Source of the DNA: Clostridium cavendishii DSM 21758
GTDB taxonomy: Bacteria; Bacillota; Clostridia; Clostridiales; Clostridiaceae
Assembly: GCF_900141845.1 (NCBI RefSeq)
Contig: NZ_FQZB01000004.1
Location: forward strand, 360,525-424,524
Direction of reading: 5' to 3'
Length of the DNA: 64,000 bases
How positions within the stretch are numbered: the stretch's first letter is position 1; each line of letters starts with the position of its first letter. This document shows, in pieces, positions 45,057 through 54,105 of this stretch. Position numbers and translations under genes: made by a program. The notes under the pieces were generated by a model. It searched no databases. It was not told the DNA's origin and saw only the letters and a list, made by a program, of their open reading frames with translations.

Positions 45057-46658
45057 CTACACTTTTCTAAGTACCATACCTGCTTTTACCTTTTTATATT
45101 CTCCATTTTCAACTGCTAATTGACCATTTATTATTACATATTCAATACCTTCTGGATATTGAATTGGTTCTTCAAAAGTTCCTTTATCTATAACACTATC
45201 CTTATTAAAAATAACTATATCTGCAAAATAACCTTCTTTAAGAATCCCTCTATTTTTTATACTAAATGCCTTTGCTGCTTTACTTGTCATCTTCATAACT
45301 GCTTCTTCAAGAGTTAATACATTAAGTTTTCTAACAAATCTTCCAAGTATTCTTGGAAATGATCCATAAGCTCTAGGATGAGGTTTTCCTGAAAGTAATC
45401 CATCAGTGCAAACATTTTGTTCTGTTAATTTCATAAATTTTATTATGTGTTTCTCAATTCCATAATAATTAAACATTCCAACCGCATTTTCTTCTTCTAA
45501 TAAAAGGTCAAAAGTTGCATTATAGGGATCTTTACCTTTAAGTTCCCCTATCTCAACTAAATTTTTTCCTATAAAGATTTCATTTTTCTTGTGTTTTACT
45601 GAAGTTATATATATCCCATCTAATCCTGCAAAATCAATAAAATTGTCCCATGCTTCCATATCATTTTGTTCGTTATTTTTCATATCACGAATCATTTGTT
45701 CTCTCATTTCAGGAGAAGCTAGTCTTTCCAAAAGTTTATCTGTTCCTCCATCATGAGCCCACGGTGGTAATATCACTCCCAGCATTGTGCTTCCTGTTGC
45801 ATATGGATATTGATCAAGCGTAACTTTTATGCCCTTTTTTCTAGCTTCATTAAGTAATATAAGTACTTCATCAACATACTTCCAATTCTTTTTTCCACAT
45901 ACTTTAAAATGTGAAAAATGAACTCTTACCCCTGATTTCTCGCCAATTTCAATTACTTCTTTCATTGAGCTTATTATTGAATCTGCTTCACTTCTTTGGT
46001 GAATTACAAATACTCCATCAAATTCTGCCACTACCTTACAAAGTTCAACAAGCTCTCTTGTTTGTGAATAAGCACAAGGTATGTATATTAATCCAGTAGA
46101 CAATCCATAAGCTCCTGCTTCCATTTCTCTTCTTGTAACTTCACACATTTTCTTTAATTGTTCTTCATCAGGTTGTATATTATCAAGACCAAGCACTTCC
46201 ATTCTTACATTTCCATGAGGTACCAAATAGGCTTCATTTAATCCTACGCCCCTATCTTCCATCATCTTTAAATAATTATCAGTAGTTTCGTAATTCCAAT
46301 TTATTTCATCTGATTCACCATCTAGTCCTGCTAAATTTTTCCTCCAAGATGATACATGTTCTTTTGGTAATGGCGCCATTGATATTCCATCCTGACCTAA
46401 TACTTCTGTTGTTATACCTTGTCTTATTTTTGTTTCATTATATGGATTCTCTAAGATTTTAAGATCACTATGTGAATGAGTATCAATAAATCCTGGGGCT
46501 ATTACTAAGCCATCAGCATTTATTATTTTATCTACATTTTCATTATTAATCTCATTTGATATTTTTTCTATTCTTTCATTGTAGATTAAAACATCTCCTT
46601 TATAGCCGTCATTTCCACTACCATCTACTATGAGACCGTTTTTTATTAATATCTTCAT
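45057..46658 (-). CDS. D-aminoacylase/N-acyl-D-amino-acid deacylase-like amidohydrolase
   Basis: About 533 residues of the amidohydrolase superfamily: metal ligands in APGFIDTHSHSDL (~55) and the IHQRSEAD and HFSHFKVCG stretches (~220-255) typical of D-aminoacylases. These enzymes cleave N-acyl or N-carbamoyl groups. Within this operon it could hydrolyse an acylated or carbamoylated ring-opening product. A TTG at 46664 is too close to the AAAGGATG site, so the ATG at 46658 is preferred. This gene is not part of the classical E. coli set, so it may be a clostridial addition. Confidence 0.82.
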   Translation of the reverse strand: MKILIKNGLIVDGSGNDGYKGDVLIYNERIEKISNEINNENVDKIINADGLVIAPGFIDTHSHSDLKILENPYNETKIRQGITTEVLGQDGISMAPLPKEHVSSWRKNLAGLDGESDEINWNYETTDNYLKMMEDRGVGLNEAYLVPHGNVRMEVLGLDNIQPDEEQLKKMCEVTRREMEAGAYGLSTGLIYIPCAYSQTRELVELCKVVAEFDGVFVIHQRSEADSIISSMKEVIEIGEKSGVRVHFSHFKVCGKKNWKYVDEVLILLNEARKKGIKVTLDQYPYATGSTMLGVILPPWAHDGGTDKLLERLASPEMREQMIRDMKNNEQNDMEAWDNFIDFAGLDGIYITSVKHKKNEIFIGKNLVEIGELKGKDPYNATFDLLLEEENAVGMFNYYGIEKHIIKFMKLTEQNVCTDGLLSGKPHPRAYGSFPRILGRFVRKLNVLTLEEAVMKMTSKAAKAFSIKNRGILKEGYFADIVIFNKDSVIDKGTFEEPIQYPEGIEYVIINGQLAVENGEYKKVKAGMVLRKV

Positions 46659-46680
46659 CTTCAATCATCCTTTATTTATC

Positions 46681-47868
46681 TTATTTGTTATAAACAGATT
46701 TTAATATTCCATAATATCCTTCTGCTCCAATAAATAATTGTTCTTGTTCAATGTATTCATCAATTGTATGAGCTAAGTTTTCTTTTGATGGTCCAAAACC
46801 AATTGTTCTAATTCCTGCTTCTCCAGCATAATGAGAACCATTTGTACAGAATGAATATTGGGTTATTTCAGGATTAATTCCTACACTTTTTAATCCTTTA
46901 AGAGCTGCCTTAACAAATTCATCATCTTCTGTATATAACCAAGCAGGGAAGAATCTTTCATCTTCAATAGTTTCACCAGTATAACAAGTTTCTTTTCCTA
47001 TTGCATATGAAACTTTGGCATTCATTTCTTTATCTGAGTTCATTAATTCATCAATAATTTTTTGTATTGGTGCTAAAACTCCCTCTTTAGTTTCTCCAAC
47101 TAAAAGTCTTCTATCAAATGTAGCCTTGCAATAATCTGGAACTACTGATGCCCCTGGATATGGTGAAGATTTAATATCAGTTAAAACTAATATTCCTTTT
47201 CCTAGTACTTCATGAACTGGAGTCTCTATGCATTGAATTTGTTCAATTATCTTTGACATTTTATAAACTGCATTTATTCCTTTTTCTGGATTAGCTGAGT
47301 GAGCCGGTCTCCCGAAAGTCTCAATAACAATTTCTGCTCTTCCTCTTTGACCAATCTTTAAATTTAATTCTGAAGATTCACCAATTACAACATAATCAGG
47401 CTTTACAACTTCACTTATTTTTCTTGCTGATACTCCTTCAAAAATTTCTTCATGAACTACACCTGCAACAAAGATATCGCCTTCAAAATCTCTATTAGTA
47501 TCTTCTGCAAAATAAGCTACTGCTGATATCATAGCTGAAGTTTGACCCTTCATATCTGAAGTTCCTCTTCCATAGATTTTGCCATCAACTACTTCGCCTC
47601 CAAAAGGTGCATAAGTCCATTTTGAATCATCTGGTACTGAAACTGTATCTATGTGGCCATCAAAAAGTATTCTCTTTCCAGGTTTATTTCCTTTAACATG
47701 ACCAATTACATTACCATAAGCATCTATGAAATATTCGTCATATCCTAATTCTTTAAATTTTTCTTTTATTACTTCTACAACTTTGGATTCATCACCTGAA
47801 ACTGATTGATTTCTTACTAATTCTTGGCATAACTCAGTTAAACTTTCTTTTCTTTTATTAGTTAGCAT
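46681..47868 (-). CDS. M20-family metallohydrolase, YgeY-like paralogue
   Basis: A 395-residue peptidase-M20/ArgE-DapE enzyme. Metal-site motifs: LFDGHIDTVSVPD (~70), GRGTSDMKGQ (~95, bridging Asp), HEEIFEG (~135, catalytic Glu) and HTIDEYI near the end. It resembles the YgeY-type selenium metabolism hydrolases but is less like E. coli YgeY than the second M20 gene at 54106. It should hydrolyse an amide or carbamoyl bond of an amino-acid-like intermediate. Second gene of the ygeX operon. Confidence 0.85.
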   Translation of the reverse strand: MLTNKRKESLTELCQELVRNQSVSGDESKVVEVIKEKFKELGYDEYFIDAYGNVIGHVKGNKPGKRILFDGHIDTVSVPDDSKWTYAPFGGEVVDGKIYGRGTSDMKGQTSAMISAVAYFAEDTNRDFEGDIFVAGVVHEEIFEGVSARKISEVVKPDYVVIGESSELNLKIGQRGRAEIVIETFGRPAHSANPEKGINAVYKMSKIIEQIQCIETPVHEVLGKGILVLTDIKSSPYPGASVVPDYCKATFDRRLLVGETKEGVLAPIQKIIDELMNSDKEMNAKVSYAIGKETCYTGETIEDERFFPAWLYTEDDEFVKAALKGLKSVGINPEITQYSFCTNGSHYAGEAGIRTIGFGPSKENLAHTIDEYIEQEQLFIGAEGYYGILKSVYNK

Positions 47869-47942
47869 ACATATCTCCTTTCGTTCTAAATACTTATTTC
47901 TTATCCGAAATCAGCAAAATTTTTATTTATTAAAATTATAGA

Positions 47943-49145
47943 TTAATATTCACCGTTCCAAACTATTTGTCTGTATTTCTCTGGATCTGTATCGCCTTCT
48001 GTACTAAATAAAAGTACTCTTGAATTTTCATCTAATCCTAAAGCTTGTTTTAAATCTTTATAATCTTCATTAGTCATAATTTCATATAATAAACCAGCTG
48101 TTACTGCTCCTGACTCACCTGAAATTACACCTGTATCTCCCTTTAACGGATTTCCAAGAACTCTCATTCCTTTAGCAGCTACCCAATCTGGAGCTGAAAC
48201 AAATGCTTTTGCATAGTTCTTTAATACTTCAAAACCAATTGTGTTAACTTCTCCACATGCAAGTCCAGCCATTATTGTTTGCATTTCTCCACCAACAGCT
48301 CTTGCTTTACCATCATCTGCTATTGCTGATTTATAATAACAATCTGCAAGATTTGATTCTACTACTACAGTAGTTGGACAATTTTCTGGATACATTGAAG
48401 CAAAAAAACCTTGAATAGCTCCTGCTAAAGAACCAACACCTGCTTGTACAAAAATATGAGTAGGTCTTTCAACATTAAGTTTCTTTAATTGTTCACTTGC
48501 TTCTAATGCCATTGTTCCATATCCTTGCATTATCCATGCTGGTATTTTTTCATAACCTTCCCATGCAGTATCTTGAACGATTACACCATTATGTTCTTCT
48601 GCATATTTATTTGCAAGTCTTACTGCATCATCATAATTTAACTCTGTAATGCTAGCTTCTGCTCCTTCAGCCTTTATGTTTTTTAATCTCATAAGTGAAG
48701 ATCCCTTTGGCATATACACTACTGATTTTTGTTTTAATCTATTAGCTGTCCATGCAACACCTCTTCCATGATTACCATCTGTTGCTGTTACAAAAGTTAT
48801 ATCTCCAAGTTTATCTTTAACTTCCTTTGAAGTTATTTTTTCATATGATAAATTCTCTATATCTTCTCCTAATTTATCTGCTAAATATTTCCCCATAGCA
48901 AATGAGCCACCTAATACTTTAAATGCATTTAATCCGAATCTATAAGATTCATCCTTTACATATATTCCGCCTAATCCAATCTTTTTAGATAATTTTTTTA
49001 AATCTACTAATGGTGTTTTATCATATTCTGAAAAACTTTCATGAAACTTCTTTGCTTTTGAAACTTCTTCTTTGCTAAGAAATTTTATACTTCTTTCTTT
49101 ATCAGTTTTAGGTAATGTATTTTCTTTCCATAATATTTTTTCCAT
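47943..49145 (-). CDS. ygeX: Diaminopropionate ammonia-lyase (YgeX/DpaL)
   Basis: A 400-residue fold-type-II PLP enzyme. Lys76 in FGLNAFKVLGGSFA is the PLP-binding lysine (E. coli YgeX uses the equivalent K77), and the glycine loop for the PLP phosphate follows later. It converts 2,3-diaminopropionate to pyruvate and two ammonia. In anaerobic purine-degrading bacteria this is regarded as the step that delivers the ring carbons to central metabolism. First gene of the operon running to ridA, preceded by a sigma-54 promoter and enhancer-like palindromes. Confidence 0.94.
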   Translation of the reverse strand: MEKILWKENTLPKTDKERSIKFLSKEEVSKAKKFHESFSEYDKTPLVDLKKLSKKIGLGGIYVKDESYRFGLNAFKVLGGSFAMGKYLADKLGEDIENLSYEKITSKEVKDKLGDITFVTATDGNHGRGVAWTANRLKQKSVVYMPKGSSLMRLKNIKAEGAEASITELNYDDAVRLANKYAEEHNGVIVQDTAWEGYEKIPAWIMQGYGTMALEASEQLKKLNVERPTHIFVQAGVGSLAGAIQGFFASMYPENCPTTVVVESNLADCYYKSAIADDGKARAVGGEMQTIMAGLACGEVNTIGFEVLKNYAKAFVSAPDWVAAKGMRVLGNPLKGDTGVISGESGAVTAGLLYEIMTNEDYKDLKQALGLDENSRVLLFSTEGDTDPEKYRQIVWNGEY

Positions 49146-49188
49146 TATATTTGCTCCTTTTATATTTAATTTTATTACTTATATTTAC

Positions 49189-49205
49189 AGCAATTCTAAT
49201 GCCAA
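49189..49205 (-). promoter_or_regulatory. Sigma-54 (-24/-12) promoter of the ygeX operon
   Basis: The minus strand reads TTGGCATTAGAATTGCT, matching the consensus TGGCAC-N5-TTGCW with exact spacing and one mismatch. It lies about 45 bases before the ygeX ATG and about 120-170 bases from the palindromes at 49324-49361, the usual reach of an enhancer-binding protein. Confidence 0.85.
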
Positions 49206-49323
49206 CTTTTCCAACGCTATTATGTTTCTAGATATATATTCCATTGGTTTTATTAGTTTTGTTGCAAGCTTACATACATCTTTATTCCTATATATGGAAT
49301 TTACTATTTTTCTTAAACTCGTT

Positions 49324-49361
49324 ATTTATCAAAATGATAATTAATTATCATTTTGATAAAT
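49324..49361. promoter_or_regulatory. 38-bp perfect palindrome, likely enhancer for the sigma-54 promoter
   Basis: Two copies of a 15-bp palindromic unit (TTATCAAAATGATAA at 49326-49340 and its complement at 49345-49359), joined by TTAA and flanked so that all 38 bases are symmetrical. The same element occurs at 55902-55939 ahead of the ygeY operon. Likely a double binding site for the regulator at 56233-57996. Confidence 0.8.
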
Positions 49362-49399
49362 CGCGTATTTAGGTTGTTAAACGATACCATTTCTAATAA

Positions 49400-49442
49400 A
49401 AAAAGCATATAAATTATCATTTTGATAATTTATACGCTTTTT
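49400..49442. promoter_or_regulatory. Third TTATCA...TGATAA site inside a 19-bp hairpin
   Basis: TTATCATTTTGATAA (49414-49428) forms the centre of a longer inverted repeat (AAAAGCATATAAATTATCA with a one-mismatch complement). Its copy upstream of ygeY is in the same relative position. It may serve as a third regulator site and as a terminator for read-through transcription. Confidence 0.6.
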
Positions 49443-49508
49443 ATTTCTCATAAAGTGACTCTTATCTTCAGGTAATGCTTTTCAAATTATACCTTTTAAC
49501 AAAAATAT

Positions 49509-49538
49509 ACACGTTAGACTAAATTATTTCTAACGTGT
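49509..49538 (-). terminator. Terminator of the DauR-like gene
   Basis: ACACGTTAGA and TCTAACGTGT form a perfect 10-bp stem; the minus strand continues TATTTTTGTT. Confidence 0.8.
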
Positions 49539-49573
49539 AATTTTTATTAACATTTTTGTTAATGAAATATCCT

Positions 49574-50212
49574 TTATTCCTCATCACTATTTAAATAGCT
49601 GTAAAGTGAGTATTTTGAAATATCATAAAACTTTGAAATTTTATCTCCCGATTTTTTAATTAATAGTGCACCTTTGCTCTCTAAATATTTAATGGCTTTC
49701 ATTTTATCATCTTTAGTCATAACTGCTACAGGTTTTCCAACTAATTCATATGATTCTTTAATTAAATCTTCTAGAAGCTGGTTAACATCAGTTGGAATTG
49801 CAACATCATCACCGTCGGTTTTTTCTTCCTTTATCGAAACAAAATCCTGCATAATATTATTGGATATAATCAGTTGTGTAATATCATAATTAATACAAAG
49901 AAGTGCTTTAACTTCACCATTTTCATCTGGAATACATATAGTTGTGGATTTTAAAATCCGTCCATCACTTGTGCGAGTACTATAACTATAATGGTCTTTA
50001 TGTTCAAGATTGGAATGAATCGTTTCCATAGCAATTCGTGATGCAACATCCCCAACCTTACGCCCTGTAACGTGACCATTTTCAATTGCTATAATGCTAT
50101 GTTCATATCCCGCTTTTAAATCATGAATTGTGACTTCACAATTGGGTCCGAATTGTTCTGCAATCCCTTTAATAAGCCTTTTTAAAAAGTCAAAATCATC
50201 ATACACACTCAT
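49574..50212 (-). CDS. YheO/DauR-like PAS-HTH regulator
   Basis: A 212-residue protein. Residues ~10-120 are a YheO-like PAS domain (AEQFGPNCEVTIHDL, then RILKSTTICIPDENGEVKAL), and the C-terminus (~150-205) a DauR-type HTH (MTKDDKMKAIKYLESKGALL, then KSGDKISKFYDISKYSLYSYL). Family members such as DauR control amino-acid catabolic genes. It follows hyuA by about 120 bases and ends in its own terminator. It probably tunes part of the purine regulon; its ligand is unknown. AAAGGAG precedes the ATG. Confidence 0.85.
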   Translation of the reverse strand: MSVYDDFDFLKRLIKGIAEQFGPNCEVTIHDLKAGYEHSIIAIENGHVTGRKVGDVASRIAMETIHSNLEHKDHYSYSTRTSDGRILKSTTICIPDENGEVKALLCINYDITQLIISNNIMQDFVSIKEEKTDGDDVAIPTDVNQLLEDLIKESYELVGKPVAVMTKDDKMKAIKYLESKGALLIKKSGDKISKFYDISKYSLYSYLNSDEE

Positions 50213-50334
50213 ACTTAAATCTCCTTTGTCATCCTATATCTACATTATCATATAAATAAGCTTGTGTAAATAATTGAAACTACAGCAACCAACTATCGTT
50301 AGCCGCTATAGTTAATATATTCATCAATAATTAA

Positions 50335-51714
50335 CTATTGCTCCATTACTCTTCTTTTGATAAATTTTCCGTCACCCTTTTTTCCAAAAAAATCATCATT
50401 TTTATATACTACTTTACCATTTTGTATTACAGTATCAATTTTACCCTTTAATTCTATGCCTTCAAAGCATGTGTAATCTACTGCTCCACGAAGCATACTT
50501 CTCGTAAGAGTATACTCCAAATTCGGATTAATAATAGTAACATCGGCATCTGATTTAGGATTTAAAGAGCCCTTTTTAGGATAAAGTCCATAAATTTTGG
50601 CAGGTTTTGTACATAAAAGTTCTATACAACGATTAATCGAAATTTTCTTTTCCATAACACCCTCAGAAAAAATCACCATTAATCGTTCAGCGACTCCAGG
50701 AGCGCCATTAGGACATTTTGTGAAATCATTAATTCCCTTTTCCTTATCACCTTTAAAGTTGAATGAACAGTGATCAGTAGCAATTACATCAATTTCACCA
50801 TCTTGTACTCCTTTCCAAAGAGCATCAACATCACTCTTCTGACGTAGAGGTGGAGACATTACATATTTTAATCCATTATTGCCTGGCTCAAAATATTTTT
50901 CATCTGTCATTGTTAGATACTGAGTGCAAGTTTCAGCAAAAATGTTCTTTTGTCCTTGTGCTCTTGCTTTTTTTATCTCATCCAATCCCTTTTCAGTAGA
51001 AATATGAACAATATAAATCGGAGCATCTCCTGCCAATGCTGCAAGATGTAGAACCCTGCTAATTGCCTCTGCTTCACAATGGTCTGGTCGTGATTTTGCA
51101 TGATATATTGTTTCTAATAAACCATTTGAAACATAATTTTCTCTAAGGTCATTTATAACATCATTATTTTCTGCATGAACAGCAATAATTACGCCCAATT
51201 CTTTAGCTTTTTTTAGTACTTTTAAAATTGAAGCATCATCTAATTTAAAATCATATGTCATATAAATCTTGAAACTAGAAATTCCTTCTTTAGCCAAAGA
51301 CTCCATTTCAGATAAAACCTCATCATTTACATGTTGTATTACCCCATGAAAACCATAATCAATTACTGCTTTTCCATTAGCCAATTCATGATATTTATCA
51401 ATTTGGTGACGAAGTGCACAATTTCTAGGTCCAAAAGCTACATGATCAACAATACTTGTAGTTCCGCCACAAACTGCTGCAACAGTTCCAGTATAGAAAT
51501 CATCTATTGAACGATTGTTTCCAGCTTGCAAATCCATATGAGTATGCACATCCACAGCTCCAGGGATTACATACATTCCAGAAGCATCAATAATTTCTGC
51601 ATTGTCATTAAACAAATTTGCTCCAATACAAGATATTATATTATTTTCTATCATAATATCTGAAAAATAACTTTCTGATTCAGTTACAATCGTTCCATTT
51701 TTTATAATAATCAT
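50335..51714 (-). CDS. hyuA: Dihydropyrimidinase/hydantoinase HyuA
   Basis: A 459-residue cyclic amidohydrolase: metal ligands in PGAVDVHTHMDL (~55), the carboxylated Lys in SFKIYMTY (~150), His in IAVHAENND (~180) and VHISTEKG (~237), and Asp in IATDHCSF (~312). It opens dihydropyrimidine- or hydantoin-type rings. HyuA is one of the conserved enzymes of anaerobic purine-degradation loci. AGAGGTG precedes the ATG. It lies after the terminator of the ygeY operon, so it is driven by a separate promoter; no sigma-54 site is visible there. Confidence 0.93.
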   Translation of the reverse strand: MIIIKNGTIVTESESYFSDIMIENNIISCIGANLFNDNAEIIDASGMYVIPGAVDVHTHMDLQAGNNRSIDDFYTGTVAAVCGGTTSIVDHVAFGPRNCALRHQIDKYHELANGKAVIDYGFHGVIQHVNDEVLSEMESLAKEGISSFKIYMTYDFKLDDASILKVLKKAKELGVIIAVHAENNDVINDLRENYVSNGLLETIYHAKSRPDHCEAEAISRVLHLAALAGDAPIYIVHISTEKGLDEIKKARAQGQKNIFAETCTQYLTMTDEKYFEPGNNGLKYVMSPPLRQKSDVDALWKGVQDGEIDVIATDHCSFNFKGDKEKGINDFTKCPNGAPGVAERLMVIFSEGVMEKKISINRCIELLCTKPAKIYGLYPKKGSLNPKSDADVTIINPNLEYTLTRSMLRGAVDYTCFEGIELKGKIDTVIQNGKVVYKNDDFFGKKGDGKFIKRRVMEQ

Positions 51715-51786
51715 TCACAATCACCTCTTTAACTTTATTGTGACTTATTTCTAAGTGTATTGCTATAACTAAAATAATTAAAAACT

Positions 51787-51826
51787 AAGCCTGTAGACAT
51801 TTTACTTTATAACAATCTACAGGCTT
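51787..51826 (-). terminator. Strong terminator of the ygeY-ygeW-arcC operon
   Basis: AAGCCTGTAGA and TCTACAGGCTT form a perfect 11-bp stem; the minus strand continues TTAGTTTTTAATTATTTT. It separates carbamate kinase from hyuA. Confidence 0.85.
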
Positions 51827-51907
51827 GTTAAATATATAAAACTTTTAGCTGAATAATACTTCACTATAATTAATAAAATTATTTTTTGTTTCATAGCTCA
51901 ATATAAT

Positions 51908-52810
51908 TTACATTTTAAAGTGAGTACCTGTTTTACCTAGAATTCCATCATTTACTTTTCCTAAAAGCGTAATAAGTGCAGATTTTCCTTCTCCTGAAGA
52001 AACAAATTGTAAAGCTGCTTGTACTTTTGGCAGCATAGATCCTGGTGCAAATTGACCTTCTTCAATATACTTATTAGCTTCTTCCATTGTAAGTGAATCT
52101 AACCATTTAACATCTGGTTTTCCAAAGTTAACAGCAACTTTTTCTACTGCTGTTAATATAATTAAATAATCTGCACCAATCTCTTTAGCTAACAATGCTG
52201 CTTCAAAGTCCTTATCAATTACTGCTGGTACACCTTTTAAATGATTATGTTCCGTTTCTATAACAGGAATTCCGCCACCACCACCTGCTATAACTATTTC
52301 TCCAGCTGACATTAATTCTAAAATAGTCTCTTTTTCAATTATATCAATTGGTTTTGGAGAAGATACTACTTGTCTATACCCTCTACCAGAGTCTTCTATC
52401 ATAACTAATCCAGTCTTTTCTAATTTTTCAGCTTCTTCTTTGCTATAAAAACGTCCAATTGGCTTTGTAGGATTTAAAAAAGCACTGTCATTAGGATCAA
52501 CAAGCGTTTGAGTAATAAGAGTTACTACAGGGATTTTTAAATTACGTGCTAAAACTTCTTCTCTAATCGCATTTTGTAAATCATATCCAATGTATGCTTG
52601 ACTCATCGCAACACACATTGTTAATGGCATTTCATCCATTTCTGAATTTATCATCCCTACTTGTGGCCCATTCCCATGAGTTACAACTACTTGATTTCCA
52701 CTTTCAATTAAATCTACAATACTTTTAGCAGTAAATTTTACAGATTCCATCTGTTCATCTAATGTTTTTCCCAGTGCATTTCCGCCTAGTGCTATTACAA
52801 TCTTGCTCAC
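51908..52810 (-). CDS. arcC: Carbamate kinase (ArcC/YqeA-like)
   Basis: About 300 residues of the amino-acid-kinase fold: SKIVIALGGNALG at the N-terminus, VVTHGNGPQVGMI (~50) and GGGGGIPVIE (~210). It makes ATP and carbamate from carbamoyl phosphate, ending in CO2 and ammonia. It directly follows the YgeW carbamoyltransferase, so the pair can conserve energy from a carbamoylated intermediate, as in arginine or purine fermentation. GGAGG lies 8 bases before a GTG at 52810; the ATG at 52825 overlaps that site. Confidence 0.93.
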   Translation of the reverse strand: MSKIVIALGGNALGKTLDEQMESVKFTAKSIVDLIESGNQVVVTHGNGPQVGMINSEMDEMPLTMCVAMSQAYIGYDLQNAIREEVLARNLKIPVVTLITQTLVDPNDSAFLNPTKPIGRFYSKEEAEKLEKTGLVMIEDSGRGYRQVVSSPKPIDIIEKETILELMSAGEIVIAGGGGGIPVIETEHNHLKGVPAVIDKDFEAALLAKEIGADYLIILTAVEKVAVNFGKPDVKWLDSLTMEEANKYIEEGQFAPGSMLPKVQAALQFVSSGEGKSALITLLGKVNDGILGKTGTHFKM

Positions 52811-52866
52811 TACACATGCCTCCATTTCTTTTTAGTCATATTCAAAAAAATAACAAGGAAAGTATA

Positions 52867-54060
52867 TTAACCGTTAAATCTTGCATCGTCGCTTTGAGCC
52901 ATTTTTTCTAAAACTTCTGCTGGATTCTTTACTTTTGCAAGAAAAATCATTGCTGCTATAATATATGGCTTATAGCTTGCTTCTTTATAAAGAGGAATTC
53001 TGTAACGATCAAATACAGAATCTGCAACTTCACCCTTTTCACAAGATAAACCACTAATATCAGCTGGTAAACAATGTAAGTAAAGTGCCTTTCCATCTTT
53101 AGTTGTTTTCATTAATTCTTCTGTACATTCCCAATCTGTATGTTTTGCATTTTGAGCAAGAAGTTTTTTCTCTAATTCTTTAATTCCTTCCAAATCGCCT
53201 TCTGCATAAAGATCTGTACGTTCCTTCATTGCTGCAAATGGAGCCCAACTCTTTGGATATACTATATCTGCATCTTTAAATGCCTCTGCCATATTATTGG
53301 TTTTTGTAAATGTTCCACCAGATTCTTTAGCATTATTACGAGCTACGTTTTCAACTTCTTCCATTACTTCATAACCTTCTGGATGTGCTAAACAAACATC
53401 CATACCGAAACGTGTCATCAATCCTATAATACCTTGTGGTACAGATAATGGTTTACCGTAAGATGGCGAGTAGGCCCAAGACATAGCTATTTTCTTACCT
53501 TTTAAATTTTCAACACCGCCAAATTCGTGGATGATATGTAACATATCTGCCATAGCTTGAGTTGGGTGATCAATATCACATTGTAAATTTACTAATGTTG
53601 GTTTTTGTTCAAGAACGCCATCTTCATATCCTTCTTTTACTGCATCAGCAACTGTATGCATATATGCATTACCTTTTCCAATATACATATCATCACGAAT
53701 TCCAATAACATCAGCCATAAATGAAATCATGTTAGCTGTTTCTCTTACTGTTTCACCATGAGCAACTTGGCTTTTACCTTCATCTAAATCTTGTACTTCA
53801 AGACCTAAAAGATTACATGCACTTGCATAAGAAAAACGAGTACGTGTTGAATTATCGCGGAATAATGAAATTCCAAGTCCGCTATCAAACAATCTTGTTG
53901 ATTTATTGTTTTTACGTAGTTCTCTTAAAGCATCTGCTACTGCATAAACTGCCTTTAATTCATCTGTAGTCTTTTCCCAAGTAAGGAAAAAATCATTTTC
54001 ATACATTTTATCGATCTTTAGGGCTTTCAATTCATTTACATATTTATTAACAATACTCAT
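52867..54060 (-). CDS. ygeW: Knotted carbamoyltransferase YgeW
   Basis: A 397-residue member of the aspartate/ornithine carbamoyltransferase superfamily, strikingly like E. coli YgeW. The carbamoyl-phosphate motif is FRDNSTRTRFSYASA (~67); HPTQAMADML and the C-terminal HCLPADISG are in place. Its amino substrate is unknown; in the reverse direction it would form carbamoyl phosphate from a purine-derived N-carbamoyl compound. AAAGGAG precedes the ATG. Middle gene of the ygeY-ygeW-arcC operon. Confidence 0.94.
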   Translation of the reverse strand: MSIVNKYVNELKALKIDKMYENDFFLTWEKTTDELKAVYAVADALRELRKNNKSTRLFDSGLGISLFRDNSTRTRFSYASACNLLGLEVQDLDEGKSQVAHGETVRETANMISFMADVIGIRDDMYIGKGNAYMHTVADAVKEGYEDGVLEQKPTLVNLQCDIDHPTQAMADMLHIIHEFGGVENLKGKKIAMSWAYSPSYGKPLSVPQGIIGLMTRFGMDVCLAHPEGYEVMEEVENVARNNAKESGGTFTKTNNMAEAFKDADIVYPKSWAPFAAMKERTDLYAEGDLEGIKELEKKLLAQNAKHTDWECTEELMKTTKDGKALYLHCLPADISGLSCEKGEVADSVFDRYRIPLYKEASYKPYIIAAMIFLAKVKNPAEVLEKMAQSDDARFNG

Positions 54061-54105
54061 AATTACAATATCTCCTTTAATTTTAACTTATTTTCTAATA
54101 TATTA

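Noticed and set aside
49400..49442. Hairpin considered only as a simple terminator
   Set aside because: Its centre is the same 15-bp palindromic unit as the enhancer and its counterpart is conserved at 55979-56019, so a pure terminator role is not the best explanation.
38042..54105. Purine, molybdenum-cofactor or other riboswitch leaders in the purine island
   Set aside because: Most intergenic gaps are short and I recognise no conserved aptamer core; a covariance-model scan would be decisive.
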